Source of the DNA: JBGPBY01 sp041481485
GTDB taxonomy: Bacteria; Acidobacteriota; Terriglobia; 20CM-2-55-15
Length of the DNA stretch: 11,905 nt
NCBI GenBank assembly: GCA_041481485.1
Contig: JBGPBY010000200.1
Location: 1 to 11,905, forward strand
Direction: 5' to 3'
Made by a program: the position numbers and the translations under genes. Below the pieces are notes generated by a model. The model had not been told where the DNA came from and did not search any database. It worked only from the letters and a program-made list of their open reading frames with translations. Shown here piece after piece: positions 6,318-11,905 of this stretch; the stretch's first letter is position 1, and every line of letters starts with the position of its first letter.

Positions 6318-6842
6318 CTAGTTCTTTACAGCCTTGGCGTAATCCAACTGGCCCTTTGCGGCAACTTCATTCTGTTTGATGAGGTCTTTCCATTCCGCAT
6401 CCGAATAGTTCGGTGGCACGGGTTGGGCCTTCATCTTGTCGACATTTTCGACGGCCTTTTGAGCGTAGGAAACGGCAACCTCGAGGTTTTTACCGTCCAT
6501 TGCATAAATGCGGCTGACGGTGACCAGCGCGGTGACATTCTGAGGATCCGCTTTCAGAACCTGTTCGCCGTATTCCGTGATCTTGGCATGATCATTCTTT
6601 TCGCTGGCAATATCCATGAGCATCGACCAGACCTGAGGAAGGGCTGGGGACTGCGGAAACTGCTTCACAAATTCCTGCAGCAGCTGGGCCTGGGCTTCTT
6701 GACTTTTCTCGGCTGAGATTTTTCTGAAGGCTTTGTCTTCATCGCTTCCGGCCTTTATTTTGGCAGCAACCTGGCCATACGCCGTGGAAGCGGCAATCAA
6801 AACCATGCAGACACAGAAAACTGAAACGATTCTCGCTCTCAT
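6318..6842 (-). CDS. secreted TPR-like protein
   Basis: This 174-residue protein has a classic signal peptide (basic MRAR, hydrophobic VSVFCVCMVLIAAST, likely cleavage after AYG at residue 23). The mature part is mostly helical. The pattern LLQEFVKQFPQSPALPQVWS, KITEYGEQVLKADPQNVTAL and VAVSYAQKAVE fits two to three degenerate tetratricopeptide repeats (about residues 50-135). It therefore probably works as a protein-protein interaction module in the periplasm; no catalytic motif is seen. AGGAGG lies eight bases before the ATG. A TATATT (minus, 6878-6873) upstream could be a -10 box, with only a poor -35. It is convergent with the metallopeptidase and has the palindrome at 6252-6294 downstream. 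Confidence 0.8.
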   Translation of the reverse strand: MRARIVSVFCVCMVLIAASTAYGQVAAKIKAGSDEDKAFRKISAEKSQEAQAQLLQEFVKQFPQSPALPQVWSMLMDIASEKNDHAKITEYGEQVLKADPQNVTALVTVSRIYAMDGKNLEVAVSYAQKAVENVDKMKAQPVPPNYSDAEWKDLIKQNEVAAKGQLDYAKAVKN

Positions 6843-6997
6843 TTTGGGCTCCTCCTAGTGGTTGAGCCGCACAATATAACAATTTCGTGATCGCGTCATA
6901 ACTATTTTTGTGCGCGGATTCTTGCGTTCAAGTCTTCCTCAAATGTCAAGCGTCTGAACGTCTCAGATGGCTCGTCAAAGAATGGAGGAAATTGGAT

Positions 6998-7200
6998 TTA
7001 GCCACCAAAATCAGCGCCAGCGCAACGCCGCGAACGAGGGAATTGCCGCCGCTAACGCGGCTGGGATTCGGGCCTGCCAGGATTCGGGTTTCCCAGAGCC
7101 GCGTAGCGGCGGCAGTCCGTTAGCCACCGGCGTCAGCCGAGGGTGAGGATTCCAATCAAGATGGAGCGCCAGCGGCGCGGCAGACCAAGAAATCAATCCT
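6998..7200. repeat. structured intergenic repeat element
   Basis: The core is a long imperfect hairpin: TGCCGCCGCTAACGCGGCT-GGGA (7044-7066) pairs with TCCCAGAGCCGCGTAGCGGCGGCA (7091-7114), offset only by small bulges. Around and inside it are direct repeats: TTAGCCACC at 6998 and 7120, AGCGCCAGCG at 7013 and 7165, and GGATTCGGG at 7064 and 7080. An outer pair AGGATT (7146-7151)/AATCCT (7195-7200) encloses a small GCGCC-AGC-GGCGC hairpin (7166-7178). No transposase or protein is associated. It looks like a dispersed non-coding repeat or a structured RNA; the boundaries are approximate. Confidence 0.6.
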
Positions 7201-7259
7201 GCCTGTACCAGGGGAACCACGCAATTCGTGCTACGATTTGCGGTTTGCACGGTGCGTTT

Positions 7260-7271
7260 TTAGTCGACTAA
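7260..7271. promoter_or_regulatory. 12-base palindrome upstream of the aminotransferase gene
   Basis: TTAGTCGACTAA is a perfect palindrome ending 18 bases before the ATG at 7290, in the expected leader region. A site of this size and place could be an operator for a dimeric repressor, but no cognate regulator is adjacent. Confidence 0.35.
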
Positions 7272-7289
7272 CAGGCAGGGCTCAAAAAT

Positions 7290-8630
7290 ATGGTTATCGA
7301 TATCGAGAAGATCAAACAGTCCGACTATTCCCACTTAATTCATCCCCTGTACCATTCCAGCGAGCAAAAGGATCCATTTGTCTGGGTCAAAGGCGAAGGG
7401 GCCATATTGCACACTGCTGATGGGCGTCAGCTTATCGACGGATTATCCGGACTCTGGAATGTCAGCCTCGGTCACGGCCGCCGGGAACTGGCGTCCGCGG
7501 CGTCCCGGCAAATGGAGACGCTGGCGTTTGTGTCCGGCTATATCGGAAATACGAACCTGCCTGCGGTTCAGCTGGCCGAAAAGCTGTCGCAGATTTGTTA
7601 TCCCTCGATCAAACATTTCTTCTTCACGTCGGGCGGAGGCGAGTCCAATGAAAGCGCCTTCAAAACAGCACGATTTTACTGGATCACTCAGGGTAAACCG
7701 GAAAAGACGAAGATTATCAGCCGGGACTTCGGATATCACGGAGTGACCATAGCGGCCATGAGTGCGACGGGCCTGCCGGCCTTCTGGCCCATGTTTGGCG
7801 GCAAACTTCCAGGGTTTCTGCACATCAAGTCGCCTTATCCGTACCGCTTTGAATCGGATGACCCGTCTGTCAGTCCGGGCGTGGCTGCAGCCAATCTGCT
7901 GGAAAAGTTGATTTTGCAGGAAGGTTCCGAAACCGTGGCGGCATTCATCGCCGAACCGGTGCAGGGGTCGGGCGGTTTGATTGTTCCCCCTGACGACTAT
8001 TTCCCGAGGATTCGCGAAATCTGCAACAAGTATGACGTCCTGTTCATTGCCGACGAAATCATCACCGGTTTCGGTCGAACGGGAAAATGGTTCGGATTGG
8101 AACGGTATGGTGTCGAGCCGGATATCATCGCGTTTGCCAAGGGCATTACTTCCGGATACATTCCGCTCGGCGGGATCGGTCTTTCGGACCGTGTATATCA
8201 GGTGATGCAACAGGCGCCGCCGGACAAGCGGTGGATGCATGCATTTACATATTCCGCGCATCCGGTTTCATGCGCCGTCGGACTGGAGACGATTGCCTGT
8301 TACGAACGCGAGAATCTTGTCTCCGCCGCGGCTGCAAAGGGAAACAAGCTCCTGGATGGAATCAGGCAGCTGGAATCGTTGCCGCACGTGGGGAATGTGC
8401 GCGGAATGGGCATGCTGGTCGGGCTCGAGCTGGTTGAAGACAAAGCCACCAGGAAGGCCTACGATCCGAAGTTGAAAATGGGAGAGAGACTGCATCAGGA
8501 ATGCTGCAAGCGCGGTTTGTTCAGCCGCATCCGCGGCGACATATATCTGTTGGCTCCGCCATTTGTGACAACCGACGCGCAAATCGATCAGATCGTCAAC
8601 ACGGTCGGCGAGTCGGTTCAGGCCCTGTAG
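7290..8630 (+). CDS. class III PLP-dependent aminotransferase (omega-amino acid/amine type)
   Basis: This 446-residue fold-type I aminotransferase transfers an amino group from a terminal amine or omega-amino acid to a keto acid such as pyruvate. It shows GLSGLWNVSLGHGRRELA near the N-terminus, the phosphate-binding FFTSGGGESNESAFKTAR (about residues 110-127), and DFGYHGVT. FIAEPVQGSGG and ADEIITGFGRTGKWFG follow, with Asp255 contacting the PLP nitrogen. Lys284 in AFAKGITSGYIPLGG is the Schiff-base lysine. The length is normal for the class. The motifs fit the beta-alanine/taurine/putrescine:pyruvate group, but the substrate cannot be fixed from sequence alone. AGGG lies nine bases before the ATG. 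It converges with pobA, with 22 bases between the stops and no obvious terminator. Confidence 0.92.
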   Translation: MVIDIEKIKQSDYSHLIHPLYHSSEQKDPFVWVKGEGAILHTADGRQLIDGLSGLWNVSLGHGRRELASAASRQMETLAFVSGYIGNTNLPAVQLAEKLSQICYPSIKHFFFTSGGGESNESAFKTARFYWITQGKPEKTKIISRDFGYHGVTIAAMSATGLPAFWPMFGGKLPGFLHIKSPYPYRFESDDPSVSPGVAAANLLEKLILQEGSETVAAFIAEPVQGSGGLIVPPDDYFPRIREICNKYDVLFIADEIITGFGRTGKWFGLERYGVEPDIIAFAKGITSGYIPLGGIGLSDRVYQVMQQAPPDKRWMHAFTYSAHPVSCAVGLETIACYERENLVSAAAAKGNKLLDGIRQLESLPHVGNVRGMGMLVGLELVEDKATRKAYDPKLKMGERLHQECCKRGLFSRIRGDIYLLAPPFVTTDAQIDQIVNTVGESVQAL

Positions 8631-8652
8631 ACACGCGATGATGCGAAGCAAA

Positions 8653-9834
8653 TCAATCCAGCGGCAATCCCGCGTAATTCTCGGCCAAAGACGTCATCGC
8701 CGCGTGTGAACTCGTAACGTAATCCAGCTCCGCGATTTGCCGGCGATGGTCGAACGGATTGTCCGCTTCCGATCGATGCAGCATTGACGTCATCCACCAC
8801 GAGAAGCGCTGCACATTCCACACCCGGCGCAGACAAGTCTGCGAGTAGCTGCGTAACAAGCCTTCCCCCTTGCCCCGATAGAACGCAGCAATCGCCCGCG
8901 ACAGCACCGCAACATCGGCGATGGCAAGATTCATTCCCTTGGCGCCGGTCGGGGGAACAATATGCGCCGCATCTCCTGCCAGGAAGAGCCGCCCATACTG
9001 CATCGGCTCCACCACAAAACTCCTCATGTCCGTTATGCCCTTTTGAAGTATTGGTCCGCGATTTGGCGCCCAGCCATCCGAAGTTCTCGAGCGGAGGAGA
9101 ATCTCGTCCCAAATTCGGTCATCCGGCCATTCTGCGAGATCCTCGTCCCGCCTGCATTGAAGATAAAGTCTGGTGACCTGCGGCGACCGCATACTGAACA
9201 GGGCAAAGCCACGATCATGGTAGGTGTATACCAGTTCTTCCGACGACGGCGCCGCCTCAGCCAGTATTCCGAGCCACGCGTATGGATACACGCGTTCGTA
9301 TAAAGCCAAAGCTTCCGCGGGAATCGATGACCGGCACACCCCGTGAAAGCCGTCGCACCCTCCGATGAAGTCGCAGACGATTTCGCACGGTTCGCCATCC
9401 TTTTCGAAACAAATTACGGGTGACGCGGAATCCACATCGCGCAATGTGACATTTCCGACCTCAAACAGAATCTGGCCGCCGGCATCCACCCTGGCGTGAA
9501 CGAGATCCTTTATAACTTCGTGCTGGGCATATACCGTGATGCACTTTCCGGTCAGTCCCATCATGTCGATGCGGTGCCGCTGTCCGCTGAAGCTGATATT
9601 GAATCCGTGGTGCGGCAATCCCTCGCGGGAAAGCCTGCCTCCCACCCCGGTTTCCTTCATCAGGTCCACGGTGCCCTGCTCCAGTACGCCGGCGCGAATT
9701 CTCTCTTCAATGTATTTCCGGCTGCGATCTTCGATAACGATCGATTCCACCCCTGCAAGATGCAGCAGATGCGACAACATCAAACCTGCGGGGCCGGCGC
9801 CAACGATTCCAACCTGTGTCCGGAGCGTCTTCAT
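8653..9834 (-). CDS. pobA: 4-hydroxybenzoate 3-monooxygenase (p-hydroxybenzoate hydroxylase)
   Basis: This FAD- and NAD(P)H-dependent enzyme converts 4-hydroxybenzoate to protocatechuate. The product is 393 residues (Pseudomonas PobA 394). It shows GAGPAG (12-17) of the Rossmann fold, the DG motif GGCDGFHGVCR (D161, G162), and GRLFLAGDAAHIVPPTGAKG with the FAD-binding GD at 287-288. Known active-site residues of the Pseudomonas enzyme are matched: Tyr201, Ser212, Arg214, Arg220, Tyr222, Pro293 and Tyr385 correspond to Y203, S214, R216, R222, Y224, P295 and Y387. The function is therefore probably intact. An in-frame TGA lies seven codons before the ATG at 9834, fixing the start; the Shine-Dalgarno is weak. 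No PobR-type regulator or ring-cleavage gene is in view. The gene is divergent from the BlaI-type repressor gene and shares its 133-base upstream region. Confidence 0.95.
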   Translation of the reverse strand: MKTLRTQVGIVGAGPAGLMLSHLLHLAGVESIVIEDRSRKYIEERIRAGVLEQGTVDLMKETGVGGRLSREGLPHHGFNISFSGQRHRIDMMGLTGKCITVYAQHEVIKDLVHARVDAGGQILFEVGNVTLRDVDSASPVICFEKDGEPCEIVCDFIGGCDGFHGVCRSSIPAEALALYERVYPYAWLGILAEAAPSSEELVYTYHDRGFALFSMRSPQVTRLYLQCRRDEDLAEWPDDRIWDEILLRSRTSDGWAPNRGPILQKGITDMRSFVVEPMQYGRLFLAGDAAHIVPPTGAKGMNLAIADVAVLSRAIAAFYRGKGEGLLRSYSQTCLRRVWNVQRFSWWMTSMLHRSEADNPFDHRRQIAELDYVTSSHAAMTSLAENYAGLPLD

Positions 9835-9894
9835 AGGTCGTCGAAGCTTACCTCAATCCCGGAACAAATCAGGGGAAGCGGTGTCTATTGAAAA

Positions 9895-9924
9895 TTGTTA
9901 TTGATTTTTCGAATTCATTAATAC
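9895..9924 (+). promoter_or_regulatory. possible promoter of the BlaI-M56 operon
   Basis: TTGTTA (9895-9900) and TAATAC (9919-9924) are 18 bases apart in the AT-rich divergent region. The -10 falls inside the palindrome at 9918-9927, so a repressor bound there would block the promoter. Other spacings in this AT-rich stretch are possible. Confidence 0.4.
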
Positions 9925-9941
9925 TAAGTTATTAGTACTAA
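9918..9941. promoter_or_regulatory. tandem palindromes, probable BlaI-type operator
   Basis: TTAATACTAA (9918-9927) and TTAGTACTAA (9932-9941) are near-identical 10-base palindromic blocks 14 bases apart; the second is a perfect palindrome. Together they also form TACTAA-GTTA-TTAGTA (9922-9937), a 16-base dyad with the TACTA/TAGTA ends of BlaI/MecI operators. The site lies 27 bases before the repressor start and could also affect the divergent pobA gene. Confidence 0.6.
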
Positions 9942-9967
9942 TTTGAAGATATCCGGAGTGAACCGCA

Positions 9968-10369
9968 GTGAAACCCAGAAAAAACGTTCTCACCGATCAG
10001 GAGCTGGAGATCATGAAGATCATCTGGCGGCGGGGAAGCGCGACCGTGCGTGATGTTTATGAGGAGCTTCTGGAACATCGCAAGGTTGCTTACACGACAG
10101 TCATGACCATGATGGGAATACTCGAACAGAAGGGACGCCTGAAAAGGTCCGAGGACGGTCGCGCATTTGTTTATCACCCCGTGGAATCCCAGGGGAAAGT
10201 CGTGGGCAGCATGGTTCAGGAATTCGTGAAGCGGGTTTTCAATGGATCCGCAAAACCACTGCTGGTCCATCTTGTGGAGAATCTGGATGTCGACAAGGAC
10301 CAGCTCGACGAGATCAGCGAATTGCTTCGGGAGAAGAAGCTGTTGAAGGAAAAACGGAGGAAGAAATGA
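9968..10369 (+). CDS. BlaI/MecI-family transcriptional repressor
   Basis: This 133-residue DNA-binding protein has an N-terminal winged helix-turn-helix (about residues 8-75): LTDQELEIMKIIWRRGSATV, then DVYEELLEHRKVAYTTVMTM, and the wing GRAFVYHP. The C-terminal helices serve dimerisation. Family members repress their own operon and are inactivated when a BlaR1/MecR1-type membrane protease senses a signal. The basic tail (KKLLKEKRRKK) is lysine-rich. The start is GTG at 9968 with GGAG (9955-9958) nine bases before it. The stop overlaps the ATG of the M56 gene by four bases (ATGA), so translation is coupled. A palindromic candidate operator lies just upstream. The target genes beyond its own operon are unknown; beta-lactamase control is not implied here. 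Confidence 0.92.
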   Translation: MKPRKNVLTDQELEIMKIIWRRGSATVRDVYEELLEHRKVAYTTVMTMMGILEQKGRLKRSEDGRAFVYHPVESQGKVVGSMVQEFVKRVFNGSAKPLLVHLVENLDVDKDQLDEISELLREKKLLKEKRRKK

Positions 10370-11814
10370 TCGGGCAGATCCTGAATCACAATCTTGTAAC
10401 CTGGACCCTTCAGGTATTTGCAATAGCGTCGCTCGGCGCCCTCCTGCCGCTGTTGTTTCGCATTCGTCATCCGCGTACCCAACTGATCTACAGCCATGTG
10501 GTTCTTGCGGCCTGTGCTCTTCTTCCGCTGATCCAGCCATGGCATCACGCGATTGTGGTTCAGGGCAAAGCAGCCGATTCCGGCGAGGGTTCTGCTGCCG
10601 CGTCGATTCCGGCGCTTGCAAGTCATCCTTCTGTGACCTGGGACCGGCTGTTGATCGCGGTTCTGATTGCCGGATTTGCCGTTCGGCTGACCTGGCTGGT
10701 TGCCGGTTTGCTGAAAGTTCGCACGTATCGCATTGCAGGAATGCCGCTGTGGCCGATTCCTGAAGCGATTCAGAGGGCCCGGGAGATAACGGGAGCCGAC
10801 GCCCGCTTCTGTGTTACGTCCGGCGTAACGAGCCCGGCAACGCTGGGATTTATCCGGCCGGTGATCTTGCTGCCGGAATCCTTCCATCAACTGAATACCG
10901 CGTCCCAACTCGGCATTGCCTGCCATGAATTGCTTCATGTGCGCCGGAAAGACTGGCTCATGACAATCGTGGAAGAGCTGCTGGCGGCAGGGTTCTGGTT
11001 TCAGCCGGGAATCTGGTGGTTGATGGCGCAAACACGCCTTGCCCGCGAACAACTCGTCGATGCGGAAGTCGTCCGGCGCACATCATCACGTGAACATTAC
11101 ATTGCTGCGTTGCTGAGCATTGCCGGAACGCGGCTTGAACTCAATCTTGCACCGGCGCCGCTTTTTCTGCGCCGGCGTCATTTGACTGAACGCATGCATT
11201 CACTCTTGAAGGAGGTTTCGATGTCGAAGAAACGACTCTTCGGTTCTTACGCGGCAATGATTGCCATTTTGGTTTTCGCCGCATGGGCAATTTCACTTTC
11301 ATTCCCAATGGAAGGTCAGGCCCGGATTGTTGCGCCGGCTCCTCCCGTGCCGGTTGCGGTGGCCACGGCGGCACAGGATACTCCGCCACCACCGCCACCT
11401 CCGCCGCCACCGCCACCTCCTCCCCCCGGGGGCGGTCAACGTGGCGGCGGGAACCCGGGAGCACCTCCGTCTCCTCCCCCTCCTCCCGCTCCTGGGACTG
11501 TGGGCGGAGTCGTTGGCGGACCGCTGCGAGTGGGAGGCGATATTCAATCGCAGAAGGTGATTTACAAGGTGACTCCCACCTATCCCGCGGCAGCGCGAGC
11601 TGCAAGAATTCAGGGGTCTGTGATCATGCAAGTGACCATTACCGAGGAAGGCAACGTCGCGGACGTGAAGCTGATTACGAGTTCCGACCCATTGCTGGTG
11701 CCGGGAGTTGAGGATGCCGTCCGGCAGTGGGTGTACAGTCCGACGCTGTTGAATGGTCAGCCGGTGGCAGTCGTGACAACGGTGACGGTGAACTTCAGTT
11801 TGACCGCAAGCTAA
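10366..11814 (+). CDS. M56 (BlaR1-like) membrane peptidase fused to a TonB C-terminal domain
   Basis: The 482-residue membrane protein has three hydrophobic segments (about 12-31, 40-56, 95-114), then a cytoplasmic M56 zinc-peptidase domain. The zinc motif is H187-E-L-L-H191, and Glu228 in REQLVDAEVV is a likely third ligand, at the spacing of BlaR1. A fourth hydrophobic segment (about 291-314) leads to a periplasmic part: a run of 15 prolines (340-354), Gly/Pro-rich sequence, and a TonB C-terminal domain (about 393-482, VTPTYPAAARAARIQG onward). BlaR1 proper has a penicillin-binding sensor here, so the sensed signal probably differs. The M56 part would cleave or inactivate the BlaI-type partner encoded just upstream, with which it overlaps by four bases. 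The poly-proline run would need elongation factor P for efficient translation. An internal ribosome binding site is described separately. Confidence 0.9.
   Translation: MIGQILNHNLVTWTLQVFAIASLGALLPLLFRIRHPRTQLIYSHVVLAACALLPLIQPWHHAIVVQGKAADSGEGSAAASIPALASHPSVTWDRLLIAVLIAGFAVRLTWLVAGLLKVRTYRIAGMPLWPIPEAIQRAREITGADARFCVTSGVTSPATLGFIRPVILLPESFHQLNTASQLGIACHELLHVRRKDWLMTIVEELLAAGFWFQPGIWWLMAQTRLAREQLVDAEVVRRTSSREHYIAALLSIAGTRLELNLAPAPLFLRRRHLTERMHSLLKEVSMSKKRLFGSYAAMIAILVFAAWAISLSFPMEGQARIVAPAPPVPVAVATAAQDTPPPPPPPPPPPPPPPGGGQRGGGNPGAPPSPPPPPAPGTVGGVVGGPLRVGGDIQSQKVIYKVTPTYPAAARAARIQGSVIMQVTITEEGNVADVKLITSSDPLLVPGVEDAVRQWVYSPTLLNGQPVAVVTTVTVNFSLTAS
11209..11223 (+). promoter_or_regulatory. internal ribosome binding site and in-frame ATG within the M56-TonB gene
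   Basis: AAGGAGG (11209-11215) lies five bases before an in-frame ATG (11221, residue Met286). This is the strongest Shine-Dalgarno in the window. Initiation here would give a 197-residue protein with MSKKR, one membrane anchor, a proline-rich linker and a TonB C-terminal domain, which is the whole architecture of a TonB protein. The same bases also encode the Leu-Lys-Glu-Val of the full-length protein, so the match may be coincidental. Confidence 0.45.
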
Positions 11815-11886
11815 ATAGGCTGTTTCATAAATACGCACACGCATTCAGGGCGGCACAATAGCTGTAATCGCGATTCCCCACTGTAG

Positions 11887-11905
11887 GGGCGGTCTATGAC
11901 CGCCC
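11887..11905. repeat. palindrome at the window end
   Basis: GGGCGGTC-TAT-GACCGCCC is a perfect 8-base-arm hairpin, 72 bases after the M56-TonB stop. Sequence beyond it is not available, so a following T-run (terminator) or a larger repeat cannot be judged. The 11815-11886 part shows nothing recognisable. Confidence 0.5.

Larger units (their letters stand above)
6843..7289. other. 447-base gene-free region between divergent genes
   Basis: The left 60 bases are AT-rich and hold the Shine-Dalgarno and a possible -10 for the TPR-like gene on minus. The part 6990-7205 is GC-rich and highly structured (described separately). The last 90 bases lead into the aminotransferase gene: a TACGAT (7232-7237) that could be a -10 but lacks a -35, a 12-base palindrome (7260-7271), and AGGCAGGG before the ATG at 7290. 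Open frames inside this region have repeat-derived composition and are not believable as genes. Confidence 0.6.

Noticed and set aside
7011..7250. 79-codon minus-strand open frame in the intergenic repeat
   Set aside because: Its translation follows the palindromic repeat structure, so it is repeat-derived rather than a gene.
9938..10621. 227-codon minus-strand open frame opposite the BlaI gene
   Set aside because: Antisense to the BlaI-type repressor and the M56 start, both well supported by motifs and a 4-base overlap.
11141..11605. Open frames in other frames across the proline/glycine-rich part
   Set aside because: Low-complexity CCN/GGN codons keep other frames open; their translations are Arg/Ser/Ala-rich artefacts.

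Overview
The window looks like chromosomal DNA of a GC-rich bacterium, most likely an Acidobacteriota member. That assignment is inference. It rests mainly on the BlaI-type repressor overlapping an M56/BlaR1-like membrane protein that ends in a TonB C-terminal domain, a combination I associate with that phylum, and on the general character of the ferredoxin and the acetyl-CoA synthetase.

Layout. (1) 1-403, minus: N-terminal two thirds of 5-formyltetrahydrofolate cyclo-ligase, cut by the window edge. (2) 404-2300, minus: an accessory stretch of small genes, mostly broken. It holds a ParE-like toxin with an in-frame amber codon, its intact small antitoxin, an integron-type attC recombination site (1016-1114), a secreted cassette-type protein with a +1 frameshift directly upstream of the attC, and a truncated MNT-type nucleotidyltransferase. 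(3) 2233-6243, plus: a ferredoxin with a clear sigma70 promoter and an intrinsic terminator, then acetyl-CoA synthetase (acs) and an M2/M3-type zinc metallopeptidase in probable operon order. (4) 6252-7289: a palindromic element between convergent genes, a secreted TPR-like protein on minus, and a 447-base gene-free stretch with long hairpins and internal direct repeats. (5) 7290-9834: a class III PLP aminotransferase (plus) convergent with 4-hydroxybenzoate 3-monooxygenase pobA (minus). (6) 9918-11814, plus: a tandem palindromic operator, a BlaI/MecI-type repressor, and an M56 peptidase-TonB fusion overlapping it by 4 bases. A palindrome closes the window.

How the genes work together. The acs-metallopeptidase block, the aminotransferase and pobA are catabolic or central-metabolism genes: acetate activation, peptide breakdown, amine or amino acid transamination, and entry of 4-hydroxybenzoate into the protocatechuate route. 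The BlaI/M56 pair is a probable signal-responsive regulatory switch. The M56 protein carries its own TonB-like tail and a strong internal ribosome binding site that could yield a free TonB-like protein.

The most interesting points are the isolated attC with its decaying cassette next to housekeeping genes, the in-frame amber codon in the toxin, the tandem palindromes in front of the BlaI gene, and the possible internal start in the M56-TonB gene.
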